A stretch of 64,000 bases of DNA from positions 1,733,501 through 1,797,500 of the forward strand of contig NC_006270.3 in NCBI RefSeq assembly GCF_000011645.1, in the 5' to 3' direction. The number at the start of each line of letters is the position of its first letter. Within the stretch, counting starts at the first letter, position 1. The notes beneath the pieces were generated by a model, which saw only the letters and a program-made list of their open reading frames with translations, was not told the DNA's origin and ran no database searches. The stretch comes from Bacillus licheniformis DSM 13 = ATCC 14580 (GTDB taxonomy: Bacteria > Bacillota > Bacilli > Bacillales > Bacillaceae). Below are positions 52,245 to 62,000 of the stretch, one piece after another. A program made the translations under genes and the position numbers.

Positions 52245-53405
52245 ATGAATATCCATGAGTACCAAGGGAAAGAAGTACTCAGAAAATACGGAGTGGCTGT
52301 TCCGGAAGGTAAAGTGGCATTTACAGCAGATGAAGCGGTCAAAGCAGCGGAAGCGCTGTCCAGCTCGGTTTATGTCGTGAAAGCTCAAATTCACGCCGGC
52401 GGACGCGGTAAAGCTGGCGGGGTTAAAATTGCAAAATCAAAAGAAGAAGTCAAAGCCTATGCGGAAGAATTGTTGGGAAAGACGCTTGTCACTCACCAGA
52501 CGGGTCCCGACGGCCAACAAATAAAACGCTTACTTATTGAAGAAGGCTGCGATATCAAAAAAGAATACTATGTCGGCCTAGTTCTCGACAGGGCGACTTC
52601 ACGCATCGTGCTGATGGCCTCTGAAGAAGGCGGCACGGAAATTGAAGAAGTCGCTGAAAAAACACCGGAAAAAATCGTCAAAGAAGTGATCGATCCGGCT
52701 GTCGGACTGCAGAGCTACCAGGCGAGAAAAATCGCCTTCGCCATCAATATTCCGAAAGAGCTTGTCGGCCAGGCCGTTAAGTTTATGATGGGGCTGTACA
52801 AGGCGTTTACTGAAAAAGACTGTTCCATTGCTGAAATCAATCCGCTCGTCGTCACAGGGGACGGAAAAGTCATGGCCCTTGACGCCAAGCTGAACTTTGA
52901 CAGCAATGCGCTATACAGACAAAAAGACATCTTGGAGTACAGAGATCTCGATGAAGAAGATCCGAAGGAAATCGAAGCATCCAAGTATGATTTAAGCTAT
53001 ATTTCGCTCGATGGAAACATCGGCTGCATGGTCAACGGAGCGGGGCTTGCGATGTCGACCATGGACATTATCAAGCACTACGGAGGGGAACCGGCCAACT
53101 TCCTTGACGTTGGAGGCGGCGCGACAGCCGAAAAGGTAACGGAAGCGTTCAAGATCATTTTGTCTGATCAAAACGTCAAAGGGATCTTTGTCAATATTTT
53201 CGGCGGCATCATGAAATGCGACGTCATTGCAGAAGGCGTTGTTGAAGCGACAAAACAAGTCGGTCTGACATTGCCGCTTGTCGTTCGCCTTGAAGGCACC
53301 AATGTCGATCTCGGCAAGAAGATCCTCGATGATTCAGGACTCAATATTACGTCTGCGGAATCAATGGCTGACGGCGCGCAGAAAATCGTATCCTTAGTGA
53401 AGTAA
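52245..53405 (+). CDS. sucC: Succinyl-CoA ligase, beta subunit
   Basis: TCA cycle: succinyl-CoA to succinate with ATP formation. 386 residues. ATP-grasp domain opens NIHEYQGKEVLRKYGVAVP; C-terminal ligase domain has FLDVGGGA and VNIFGGIMKCDVIAEG. TAGGAGG ribosome binding site. sucD follows by 18 bases. Preceded by a 176-base gap with its promoter. Confidence 0.97.
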   Translation: MNIHEYQGKEVLRKYGVAVPEGKVAFTADEAVKAAEALSSSVYVVKAQIHAGGRGKAGGVKIAKSKEEVKAYAEELLGKTLVTHQTGPDGQQIKRLLIEEGCDIKKEYYVGLVLDRATSRIVLMASEEGGTEIEEVAEKTPEKIVKEVIDPAVGLQSYQARKIAFAINIPKELVGQAVKFMMGLYKAFTEKDCSIAEINPLVVTGDGKVMALDAKLNFDSNALYRQKDILEYRDLDEEDPKEIEASKYDLSYISLDGNIGCMVNGAGLAMSTMDIIKHYGGEPANFLDVGGGATAEKVTEAFKIILSDQNVKGIFVNIFGGIMKCDVIAEGVVEATKQVGLTLPLVVRLEGTNVDLGKKILDDSGLNITSAESMADGAQKIVSLVK

Positions 53406-53423
53406 GAAAGGCAGGGGACCAAA

Positions 53424-54326
53424 ATGAGTGTATTTATTAATAAAGACACAAAAGTCATTGTTCAGGGGATAACGGGTTCAACCGCTTTGTTTCACACAAA
53501 GCAGATGCTTGAATACGGAACGAAAATTGTCGGCGGAGTCACACCGGGCAAAGGCGGAACAGAGGTCGAAGGGGTGCCTGTGTTCAATACGGTCGAAGAG
53601 GCTGTAAAGCAGACCGGGGCAAATGCGTCTGTCATTTACGTTCCTGCGGCTTTTGCGGCCGATGCGATTATGGAAGCGACAGATGCTGAGCTTGATCTTG
53701 TCATCTGCATTACTGAGCATATTCCGGTGCTTGATATGGTAAAAGTCAAAAGGTATATGGAAGGCAAGAAAACGAGACTCATCGGTCCGAACTGCCCGGG
53801 AGTCATTACGCCTGAGGAATGCAAAATCGGGATCATGCCCGGATATATCCATAAAAAAGGCCATGTCGGCGTTGTGTCGCGTTCAGGAACCCTTACATAT
53901 GAAGCGGTTCATCAGCTTTCCGAAGCAGGAGTCGGCCAGTCGACAGCAGTGGGCATCGGCGGAGACCCCGTCAACGGCACAAACTTCATCGATGTGCTGA
54001 AGGCTTTTAATGAAGATCCTGATACACATGCGGTGATCATGATCGGCGAAATCGGCGGAACAGCTGAAGAGGAAGCGGCTGAATGGGTGAAAGCCAACAT
54101 GACCAAACCTGTCGTCGGTTTCATCGGAGGAAAGACAGCGCCTCCGGGCAAGCGCATGGGGCATGCGGGCGCCATCATTTCCGGAGGAAAAGGCACGGCG
54201 GACGAAAAGATCAAAACGATGAATGCCTGCGGAATCGAAGTGGCTGAAACGCCTTCTGTCATGGGAGAAACATTGATTAAAGTGCTGAAGGAAAAAGGTC
54301 TTTACGAAACGTGTAAAACACACTGA
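53424..54326 (+). CDS. sucD: Succinyl-CoA ligase, alpha subunit
   Basis: Carries the CoA-binding domain and the phosphohistidine. 300 residues. VQGITGSTALFHTKQ near the N-terminus, IGPNCPGVI, SRSGTLTYEAV and the active-site GHAGAIISGG with the histidine that is phosphorylated. ATG preceded by AGGCAGGGG. Followed by an intrinsic terminator. Confidence 0.97.
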   Translation: MSVFINKDTKVIVQGITGSTALFHTKQMLEYGTKIVGGVTPGKGGTEVEGVPVFNTVEEAVKQTGANASVIYVPAAFAADAIMEATDAELDLVICITEHIPVLDMVKVKRYMEGKKTRLIGPNCPGVITPEECKIGIMPGYIHKKGHVGVVSRSGTLTYEAVHQLSEAGVGQSTAVGIGGDPVNGTNFIDVLKAFNEDPDTHAVIMIGEIGGTAEEEAAEWVKANMTKPVVGFIGGKTAPPGKRMGHAGAIISGGKGTADEKIKTMNACGIEVAETPSVMGETLIKVLKEKGLYETCKTH

Positions 54327-54338
54327 TGATTAAAAAGA

Positions 54339-54373
54339 GCGGGAATAGTCCGATTGGTCTATTCCTGCTTTTT
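54339..54373 (+). terminator. Intrinsic terminator after sucD
   Basis: GCGGGAATAG pairs with CTATTCCTGC (ten pairs, one G-T), followed by TTTTT. Confidence 0.8.
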
Positions 54374-54439
54374 CATAACTGGTTATATCGTTTAGTACTT
54401 TCAGATTGTTTTGTTTTAAAAATTTTTGGAGGTTTTTGA

Positions 54440-55342
54440 ATGAACGACAGCAGCGAGCTTTTGATATTGCTCCGCCTTCGCGGCACACTCTCCCCTTCTC
54501 TGCTGACCAAGTGGTGGAAGCAGGACCCTTCCTTGTCTCTTACGGGCGAAAAAAACCATCTTTTAACGAAGCTTTCATTAAAAAGATCAGACTTGTGCTC
54601 CATACGAAAACTGGCGGAACAAGAACTGTCTAATGTTAAACGGCTCATCCGTTCTTACGAGGCGGCCGGCGTCCGCATGACCGCCATATCTTCCCCTGAT
54701 TATCCAGCCAGCCTGAAAACCATTCATGACCCGCCTCCCGTCCTTTTTTTAAAAGGAAACAAAAAACTTCTCCATGAACAAAGACTGATCGGAATCGTCG
54801 GAACTCGCTGCCCGTCATTATACGGAAAAAGAGCTGCGGTCCAGCTTGTCAGGGAGCTTTGCAAAAACAGCTGGACGATCGTCAGCGGTCTTGCAAAAGG
54901 AATTGACGGTCTCGCCCATCAGGAGAGCATCCGTTCAAAGGGAAGGACAATCGGCGTTATCGCGGGCGGATTCAACAGCATATATCCCCGTGAACATCGC
55001 CAGCTCGCCGGACAAATGGCCGAAAGCCACCTGCTGGTATCAGAGCACCCTCCTCACATTAAACCGCAAAAATGGCATTTTCCCATGCGAAATCGGCTGA
55101 TCAGCGGATTAACGGAAGGAATCGTTGTCGTCCAAGGCAAGGAAAAGAGCGGATCGCTCATTACAGCATACCAAGCCCTTGAGCAGGGGCGGGAGGTGTT
55201 CGCCGTGCCGGGTCCGATCTTTGATGCCAACTCTTTCGGTCCTTCAAGGCTGATCCAGGAAGGGGCGAAACTCGTATTAACTATTGAAGACATTTTGAAC
55301 GAACTTCCGCCTTCAAACGCTCAATATACAGAGCCTGTTTAG
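54440..55342 (+). CDS. dprA: DNA processing protein DprA (Smf)
   Basis: Loads RecA on incoming single strands during natural transformation. 300 residues. N-terminal SAM-like part, then the Rossmann-type DprA core: GIVGTRCPSLYG, IVSGLAKGIDGLAHQ, IAGGFNSIYPREH and SEHPPHIKPQKWHFPMRNR. Ends ILNELPPSN. In B. subtilis it is a ComK target. ATG after TTTGGAGG. Confidence 0.95.
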   Translation: MNDSSELLILLRLRGTLSPSLLTKWWKQDPSLSLTGEKNHLLTKLSLKRSDLCSIRKLAEQELSNVKRLIRSYEAAGVRMTAISSPDYPASLKTIHDPPPVLFLKGNKKLLHEQRLIGIVGTRCPSLYGKRAAVQLVRELCKNSWTIVSGLAKGIDGLAHQESIRSKGRTIGVIAGGFNSIYPREHRQLAGQMAESHLLVSEHPPHIKPQKWHFPMRNRLISGLTEGIVVVQGKEKSGSLITAYQALEQGREVFAVPGPIFDANSFGPSRLIQEGAKLVLTIEDILNELPPSNAQYTEPV

Positions 55343-55546
55343 AATTATCGTTTGACAAACCGTATTGTAATATTTAATAATAGTGAGGATTTCAAGTTTA
55401 AACGCTTTAATCGGCGTTCAACATATAGAAGGATTAAATCAGACACTTTTCGTAAAAATAATGACTATATAAACGACGATTATGCTGAATACAATAAAAA
55501 GGCTAAATTGAAAAGAGAGAGAACACCTCTTGAGGGGGATAATGTT
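55343..55546 (+). promoter_or_regulatory. AT-rich leader region of topA
   Basis: 204 bases without a recognised gene. TTGACA at 55352-55357 with TAATAA at 55375-55380 (17-base spacer) is the best promoter. A leader of about 160 bases would follow. The region is open in the topA frame from a TTG but lacks a ribosome binding site and homology. topA in Bacillus is supercoiling-sensitive, so the AT-rich stretch may be part of its control. Confidence 0.5.
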
Positions 55547-57622
55547 ATGTCCGAATACTTAGTCATCGTGGAATCGCCTGCAAAGGCAAAAACGATTGAG
55601 CGATACTTAGGAAAAAAATATAAAGTAAAAGCCTCGATGGGGCACGTCAGAGATTTGCCGAAAAGCCAGATGGGCGTTGACATCGAGCAGAACTTTGAAC
55701 CAAAATACATTACGATCCGCGGGAAAGGCCCCGTGTTGAAAGAATTAAAAACGGCCGCCAAAAAGGCAAAAAAAGTTTATCTCGCAGCCGACCCCGACAG
55801 GGAAGGGGAAGCGATTGCGTGGCATTTGGCGCACAGCCTTGATTTGGACCTGAATTCCGACTGCCGCGTCGTATTTAATGAAATTACAAAAGATGCGATC
55901 AAAGAATCATTTAAGCATCCGCGCATGATCAATATGGATCTTGTCGACGCCCAGCAGGCGAGAAGAATTCTGGACCGCCTTGTAGGGTACAAAATCAGTC
56001 CGATATTATGGAAAAAAGTAAAAAAAGGCTTGAGTGCGGGACGTGTCCAATCTGTTGCGCTCCGCCTTATCATTGACCGGGAGAAAGAAATCAACGATTT
56101 TATACCGGAAGAATATTGGACAATTGAAGGGTCTTTTCTCAAAGGTAAAGAAACGTTTGAAGCGAGCTTCTTCGGAATCAACGGGGAAAAGCACCAGCTG
56201 AAAAGCGAAGATGATGTGAAGCAAATCCTATCCCGGATCAAAGGGAACAAATTTGAGGTCAAAAAGGTAACGAAAAAAGAACGGAAGCGAAATCCTGCGC
56301 TCCCATTTACGACGTCGACGCTTCAGCAGGAAGCGGCGCGCAAATTGAATTTCCGGGCAAAGAAAACGATGATGATCGCCCAGCAGCTTTATGAAGGAAT
56401 CGATCTCGGCAAAGAAGGAACGGTCGGGTTAATCACTTATATGAGAACGGATTCAACCCGTATCTCGAATACTGCTCAAGAAGAAGCGGCATCATTCATC
56501 GGCGAACAGTACGGAAAAGAATTTTTGGGTAGCAAGCGAAAGCCGGCCAAAAAGAATGAAAACGCCCAGGATGCCCACGAAGCGATCAGGCCGACCTCGG
56601 TGCTCAGAAAGCCTTCCGATCTGAAGGCGGTATTGGGAAGAGACCAGCTTCGGCTATACAAGCTGATCTGGGAGCGCTTTGTCGCAAGCCAAATGGCTCC
56701 GGCGACACTGGATACGATGAGCGTCGACCTTGAAAACAACGGGTTGACATTTCGGGCAAACGGCAGTAAAGTCAAGTTTTCAGGCTTCATGAAAGTGTAC
56801 GTTGAAGGCAAAGACGATCAGATGGAAGAGAAGAATAAGATGCTTCCGGATCTCGCTGAAGGCGATACCGTGCTTTCAAAAGACATCGAGCCCGAACAGC
56901 ACTTCACACAGCCGCCTCCGCGCTATACGGAAGCAAGGCTGGTCAAAACGCTTGAAGAACTGGGAATCGGACGTCCATCCACATACGCGCCGACGCTTGA
57001 CACGATCCAAAAGCGCGGGTATGTCGCCCTTGATAATAAACGCTTTATTCCGACTGAGCTCGGTGAAATTGTGCTTGACTTGATCATGGAGTTTTTCCCT
57101 GAGATTATTAACGTTGAGTTCACCGCCAAAATGGAAAAAGAGCTTGATGACGTTGAAGACGGAAACATTCAATGGGTGCAGATCATCGATTCCTTTTACA
57201 AGGACTTTGAAAAGCGTGTTGAAAAAGCGGAAGCCGAGATGCAGGAAGTGGAGATCGAACCGGAGTATGCAGGTGTTGACTGTGAAGCGTGCGGACATCC
57301 GATGGTCTATAAAATGGGCCGGTACGGCAAATTTATGGCCTGCTCCAATTTTCCGGACTGCCGCAACACCAAGCCGATCGTAAAAGAGATCGGCGTCAAA
57401 TGCCCATCATGCAAAACCGGCAACATCGTCGAGCGCAAATCGAAAAAACGCCGCATTTTTTACGGCTGTGACCGCTATCCTGAATGTGAATTCGTATCAT
57501 GGGATAAACCGCTTGAACGGAAATGTCCGAAATGCGAGGACATGCTTGTGGAGAAAAAGCTCAAAAAAGGCGTTCAAGTGCAGTGCGTTAATTGCGATTA
57601 TAAGGAAGAACAACAAAAGTAG
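55547..57622 (+). CDS. topA: DNA topoisomerase I
   Basis: Type IA enzyme relaxing negative supercoils. 691 residues, as in B. subtilis. Toprim domain (LVIVESPAKAKTIERYLG, DPDREGEAIAWHL), active-site Tyr298 in TYMRTDSTRIS, RPSTYAPTLDTI. C-terminal three zinc ribbons with CEACGHPM...CSNFPDC, CPSC...CDRYPEC and CPKC...CVNC. ATG at 55547 (MSEYLVIV) chosen by homology with GAGGGGG upstream. Confidence 0.97.
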   Translation: MSEYLVIVESPAKAKTIERYLGKKYKVKASMGHVRDLPKSQMGVDIEQNFEPKYITIRGKGPVLKELKTAAKKAKKVYLAADPDREGEAIAWHLAHSLDLDLNSDCRVVFNEITKDAIKESFKHPRMINMDLVDAQQARRILDRLVGYKISPILWKKVKKGLSAGRVQSVALRLIIDREKEINDFIPEEYWTIEGSFLKGKETFEASFFGINGEKHQLKSEDDVKQILSRIKGNKFEVKKVTKKERKRNPALPFTTSTLQQEAARKLNFRAKKTMMIAQQLYEGIDLGKEGTVGLITYMRTDSTRISNTAQEEAASFIGEQYGKEFLGSKRKPAKKNENAQDAHEAIRPTSVLRKPSDLKAVLGRDQLRLYKLIWERFVASQMAPATLDTMSVDLENNGLTFRANGSKVKFSGFMKVYVEGKDDQMEEKNKMLPDLAEGDTVLSKDIEPEQHFTQPPPRYTEARLVKTLEELGIGRPSTYAPTLDTIQKRGYVALDNKRFIPTELGEIVLDLIMEFFPEIINVEFTAKMEKELDDVEDGNIQWVQIIDSFYKDFEKRVEKAEAEMQEVEIEPEYAGVDCEACGHPMVYKMGRYGKFMACSNFPDCRNTKPIVKEIGVKCPSCKTGNIVERKSKKRRIFYGCDRYPECEFVSWDKPLERKCPKCEDMLVEKKLKKGVQVQCVNCDYKEEQQK

Positions 57623-57623
57623 C

Positions 57624-57656
57624 GGTGAGCAGGGCTTTGCTCACCTTCTTTGTTGT
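57624..57656 (+). terminator. Terminator hairpin after topA
   Basis: GGTGAGCA pairs with TGCTCACC around a six-base loop; tail TTCTTTGTT is moderate. Confidence 0.65.
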
Positions 57657-57697
57657 GTTAAAAGAATAAGTCAATTCATAAATTAGGAGATGTGAAT

Positions 57698-59002
57698 ATG
57701 AATCAAACAGTAAATGTCATCGGTGCAGGACTTGCAGGAAGCGAAGCGGCATGGCAGCTTGCTAAGCGCGGTATCAATGTCCGTTTATACGAAATGAGGC
57801 CAGTCAAGCAAACGCCGGCGCACCATACAGATAAATTTGCCGAACTTGTCTGCAGCAACTCGCTTCGGGCGAATTCATTAACGAATGCTGTCGGTGTATT
57901 AAAGGAAGAAATGCGGGTTCTTGACTCGGCCATCATCGCTGCTGCTGACGAATGTTCTGTTCCTGCCGGCGGTGCGCTTGCCGTAGACAGGCATGAATTT
58001 GCCGCAAACGTTACCGAAAAAGTAAAGAATCATCCGAATGTGACCGTGCTTCATGAAGAAGTCACGGAAATACCGGAAGGACCGACAATCATTGCGACAG
58101 GACCGCTGACATCAGAAGCGCTTTCCGCAAAGCTCCGGGAGCTGACAGGCGAGGACTATCTATACTTTTATGACGCGGCTGCGCCGATTGTTGAAAAAGA
58201 CAGCCTTGACATGGATAAAGTCTATTTGAAATCCCGCTATGACAAAGGGGAGGCAGCGTATTTGAACTGTCCGATGACAGAAGAAGAGTTTGACAGGTTT
58301 TATGACGCCCTTGTGTCTGCGGAAACCGTTCCATTGAAAGAATTTGAAAAGGAAATCTTCTTTGAAGGCTGTATGCCGATTGAAGTCATGGCGAAGCGCG
58401 GCAAAAAAACCATGCTGTTCGGCCCGATGAAGCCTGTCGGACTTGAAGACCCAAAAACAGGAAAGCGTCCGTACGCCGTTGTGCAGCTGCGCCAAGATGA
58501 TGCAGCCGGCACGCTTTACAATATCGTCGGTTTTCAAACCCACCTCAAATGGGGCGACCAAAAAGAAGTGCTCCGCCTCATTCCGGGACTGGAACAGGCA
58601 GAAATCGTCCGCTACGGCGTGATGCACAGAAATACGTTCATCAACTCGCCGAGTCTGTTAAAAGCGACCTACCAGTTTAAAAAGCGGGACGATCTGTTTT
58701 TTGCCGGTCAAATGACAGGTGTTGAAGGGTATGTTGAATCAGCGGCTTCAGGTCTTGTTGCCGGTATAAATGCGGCTCGGCTCATCCAGGGAAAAGAACC
58801 TGTCACTTTTTCAAATGAAACAGCGATCGGCAGCATGGCCCATTACATTACGGAAACAAACAAGAAAAACTTCCAGCCGATGAATGCAAACTTCGGCCTG
58901 TTCAAAGAATTGGGTGTTAAAATTAAAAACAAGCAGGAACGAAATGAACAGTATGCTTCGCGCGCATTGGAGACAATTCGAAATATTTCGAAAACGCTAT
59001 AG
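57698..59002 (+). CDS. trmFO: Folate-dependent tRNA m5U54 methyltransferase TrmFO
   Basis: Makes ribothymidine at position 54 using methylenetetrahydrofolate and FAD. 434 residues. FAD-binding VIGAGLAGSEAAWQLAKRG near residue 8, KFAELVCSNSLRAN, YLNCPMTEEEF and MTGVEGYVESAASGLVAG. ATG at 57698 chosen (AGGAGATG ten bases upstream) over a GTG six bases earlier. Old name gid. Confidence 0.96.
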   Translation: MNQTVNVIGAGLAGSEAAWQLAKRGINVRLYEMRPVKQTPAHHTDKFAELVCSNSLRANSLTNAVGVLKEEMRVLDSAIIAAADECSVPAGGALAVDRHEFAANVTEKVKNHPNVTVLHEEVTEIPEGPTIIATGPLTSEALSAKLRELTGEDYLYFYDAAAPIVEKDSLDMDKVYLKSRYDKGEAAYLNCPMTEEEFDRFYDALVSAETVPLKEFEKEIFFEGCMPIEVMAKRGKKTMLFGPMKPVGLEDPKTGKRPYAVVQLRQDDAAGTLYNIVGFQTHLKWGDQKEVLRLIPGLEQAEIVRYGVMHRNTFINSPSLLKATYQFKKRDDLFFAGQMTGVEGYVESAASGLVAGINAARLIQGKEPVTFSNETAIGSMAHYITETNKKNFQPMNANFGLFKELGVKIKNKQERNEQYASRALETIRNISKTL

Positions 59003-59009
59003 TTATTCA

Positions 59010-59038
59010 TTGCCAGATGAACTTGTTATGTGATAACA
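59010..59038 (+). promoter_or_regulatory. Possible xerC promoter with a 15-bp palindrome
   Basis: TTGCCA (59010-59015) then TGTGATAAC (extended -10 like, 16-base spacer). TGTTAT-GTG-ATAACA at 59024-59038 is a perfect 6-bp inverted repeat covering the -10. Function unknown. Confidence 0.35.
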
Positions 59039-59068
59039 TTTAAAAGCCCTTTTCGAAGAGGTGTAATG

Positions 59069-59983
59069 ATGGCAAATGTTAAGAATTTTTTAACTTTATT
59101 CATTGAATATTTACAAATAGAAAAGAATTATTCAAAATATACAATTGTGGGTTACATTTCTTCCATTGAAGACTTTGAACGCTTTTTACACGTTCAGGGC
59201 ATAAAGGGTTTTGAAGACGTGACTTATCCGGATGTGAGAATTTTCTTGACGGAAGCGCATGAAAAAGGGCTCACTCGCAGGACGATCAGCAAGAAAATTT
59301 CGGCTCTGCGTAGCTTCTATAAATTTTTATTAAGGGAAAAGCTGGTAAAAGAAAACCCGTTTCTGCTTGTCAGTCTCCCGAAACAGGATAAGCGGATTCC
59401 GAAGTTTTTATATGAAAAGGAACTTGAAGAACTGTTTGAGGTTTCGGATTTGAGTACACCGCTCGGCCAAAGAAATCAGGCGCTCCTGGAATTTCTCTAC
59501 GCGACAGGCATGCGGGTAAGCGAACTTTGCAGCCTGAAGGAATCTGATTTGGATCTGTTTTTAGATACGGTTTTGGTCCACGGGAAAGGCAGGAAGCAAA
59601 GGTATATTCCATTTGGTTCATTCGCCCGGGAGGCTTTGGATCTGTATTTGCAAAATGGAAGACGCATCCTTCTGTTAAAAGCGAAAGAGCCCTGCCCTTT
59701 TATTTTTTTGAATCAAAGGGGCGGGCCCTTAACCCCGAGGGGGGTTCGTTACATTTTGGGAGAACTGGTCAAGAAGACTTCGGGTACATTACATATACAT
59801 CCGCATATGCTCCGCCATACATTTGCCACCCATTTGTTAAATGAGGGTGCGGATCTGAGGAGCGTTCAGGAACTGCTTGGGCATTCAAATCTTTCTTCAA
59901 CCCAGGTGTATACGCATGTATCTAAAGATATGCTCAGAAAGACATATATGTCTCATCACCCTCGGGCACATAAAGGGAAATAA
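59069..59983 (+). CDS. xerC: Tyrosine recombinase XerC (CodV)
   Basis: Acts with XerD to resolve chromosome dimers at dif. 304 residues, as in B. subtilis CodV. N-terminal SAM-like core-binding domain; catalytic residues Arg149 (ATGMRVSE), Lys173, His246 and Arg249 (HPHMLRH), His272 (LGHSNL) and Tyr281 (QVYTHV). ATG at 59069 follows GAGGTG by five bases. hslV starts 13 bases downstream; xerC-hslV-hslU-codY is the conserved cod operon. Confidence 0.96.
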   Translation: MANVKNFLTLFIEYLQIEKNYSKYTIVGYISSIEDFERFLHVQGIKGFEDVTYPDVRIFLTEAHEKGLTRRTISKKISALRSFYKFLLREKLVKENPFLLVSLPKQDKRIPKFLYEKELEELFEVSDLSTPLGQRNQALLEFLYATGMRVSELCSLKESDLDLFLDTVLVHGKGRKQRYIPFGSFAREALDLYLQNGRRILLLKAKEPCPFIFLNQRGGPLTPRGVRYILGELVKKTSGTLHIHPHMLRHTFATHLLNEGADLRSVQELLGHSNLSSTQVYTHVSKDMLRKTYMSHHPRAHKGK

Positions 59984-59996
59984 AGGAGGTTCTTTT

Positions 59997-60542
59997 ATGT
60001 CATCTTTTCACGCAACGACGATATTTGCCGTCCAGCACAACGGAAAAAGCGCGATGGCGGGAGACGGCCAGGTTACGTTCGGTCAGGCTGTCGTCATGAA
60101 GCATACCGCAAGAAAGGTAAGAAAACTCTTCAACGGAAAGGTCATTGCCGGTTTTGCCGGTTCTGTTGCAGACGCTTTCACGCTCTTTGAAATGTTTGAA
60201 GCGAAGCTTGAAGAATACAACGGCAATTTGCAGCGGGCGGCAGTCGAGCTTGCAAAAGAGTGGCGAAGCGATAAAGTCCTCAGAAAGCTTGAGGCGATGC
60301 TGATCGTCATGAATGCCGACAGCATGCTGCTCGTTTCCGGAACAGGCGAAGTGATTGAACCGGACGACGGCATTTTGGCGATCGGCTCAGGTGGAAACTA
60401 CGCGCTTGCAGCCGGAAGGGCGCTGAAACGTCATGCCGGCAGCCAGCTTGACGCGAAAGCGATTGCGAGGGCTTCACTTGAAACCGCGGGCGAAATCTGT
60501 GTGTATACGAACGATCAGATCATTGTAGAAGAACTTGAATAG
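59997..60542 (+). CDS. hslV: ATP-dependent protease proteolytic subunit HslV (ClpQ/CodW)
   Basis: Proteasome-like peptidase subunit. 181 residues. Begins [16 protein letters not shown]: five residues longer at the N-terminus than the Thr-Thr start of E. coli HslV, as in B. subtilis, where an N-terminal serine was reported as nucleophile. [10 protein letters not shown] and [14 protein letters not shown] are family motifs. ATG after AAAGGAGG; longer frames run back into xerC. Confidence 0.95.
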
Positions 60543-60558
60543 AAAGGATATGAGGCAT

Positions 60559-61962
60559 ATGGAAAAAAAGCCGCTGACTCCTAGGCAGATCGTCGAAAGG
60601 CTTGATCAATACATCGTCGGCCAGCTCGATGCGAAAAAAGCGGTCGCCGTGGCATTGAGGAACCGCTACAGAAGAAGTCTTCTTGATGAAAAACTGCGCG
60701 AAGAAATCGTTCCGAAAAACATATTGATGATGGGCCCGACAGGTGTGGGAAAAACCGAGATTGCAAGACGAATCGCGAAACTCGTCGGCGCTCCGTTCGT
60801 CAAAATCGAAGCGACGAAGTTCACGGAAGTCGGTTATGTGGGCAGAGATGTGGAGTCGATGGTCAGGGATCTTGTGGAAACGTCAGTCCGCCTCGTCAAA
60901 GAGGAAAAAATGAACGAAGTGAAAGGCATCGCTGAAGAAAACGCAAATAAACGCCTCGTCCGCCTGCTTGTACCGGGAAGAAAAAAACAGACAGGTGCGA
61001 AAAATCCTTTTGAAATGCTGTTTGGCGGAAATCAGGATCAAGAAACTGGTGAAGCGGAAAAGCAAGAAGACGCGGATATCGAAAACAACCGAAAACGGAT
61101 TGCGCATCAGCTTGCTCTCGGCGAACTTGAAGACCATTATGTCACCGTTGAGGTGGAGGAGCAGCAGCCGTCCATGTTTGATATGCTCCAAGGCTCGGGT
61201 ATGGAACAGATGGGCATGAACATGCAGGATGCGCTCAGCAGCCTGATGCCGAAAAAGAAAAAGCGCCGCAAGCTTACGGTCAGGGAAGCGCGAAAAGTGC
61301 TGACGAATGAAGAAGCGGCAAAGCTCATCGATATGGACGAAGCTGCCCAGGAAGCTGTCCAGAGAGCCGAACAGTCGGGAATCATCTTTATCGATGAGAT
61401 CGATAAAATCGCCAAAAAGAGCGGTGCTTCTTCATCGGCAGACGTCTCAAGAGAAGGCGTGCAGCGCGATATTCTTCCGATTGTTGAAGGATCTACCGTC
61501 ATGACAAAGTACGGTGCGGTCAAAACGGATCACGTTCTGTTCATTGCTGCAGGTGCATTCCACATGGCGAAGCCTTCAGATCTAATTCCTGAGCTGCAGG
61601 GGCGCTTTCCAATACGCGTTGAGCTTCAAAAGCTGAGCATCGATGACTTTGTGAAAATTTTAACTGAGCCTGACAACGCTCTTCTTAAGCAGTATAAGGC
61701 TTTATTGAAGACGGAAGGTATATCTCTTGAATTTTCTGACGATGCTATTCGTAAGATTGCAGAAGTGGCTTATCATGTGAACCAGGACACAGACAATATT
61801 GGGGCGAGAAGGCTTCACACCATTTTGGAACGTCTTTTGGAAGAACTGTCATTCGAGGCTCCGGATGTGACGATGGAAGAAGTGGTCATCACGCCTCAAT
61901 ATGTTGAAGAAAAGCTCGGTTCGATCGCTAAGAATAAGGATTTAAGCCAGTTTATTTTATAA
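60559..61962 (+). CDS. hslU: ATP-dependent protease ATPase subunit HslU (ClpY/CodX)
   Basis: AAA+ unfoldase partner of HslV. 467 residues. Walker A GPTGVGKT at 59-66, pore loop GYVGRDVES, a long insertion I domain rich in acidic and Met residues (about 135-235, with [17 protein letters not shown]), Walker [13 protein letters not shown], and the C-terminal LSQFIL that docks in HslV. ATG at 60559 after AAAGGATATGAGG; an upstream TTG overlaps hslV. Confidence 0.96.
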
Positions 61963-62000
61963 ACAATTAAATAAGAGTAATTTAGGAGGATCAATTTATT

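Noticed and set aside
54374..54439. ComK box ahead of dprA
   Set aside because: The region has A and T runs, but no pair of AAAA-N5-TTTT boxes at proper spacing.
55352..55546. N-terminal extension of topA from an upstream TTG
   Set aside because: No ribosome binding site, low-complexity composition, and TopA homologues begin at MSEYLVIVES with a good site before 55547.
59877..59996. Longer hslV reading frame starting inside xerC
   Set aside because: The extra 40 residues are the shadow of xerC; the real start has AAAGGAGG.
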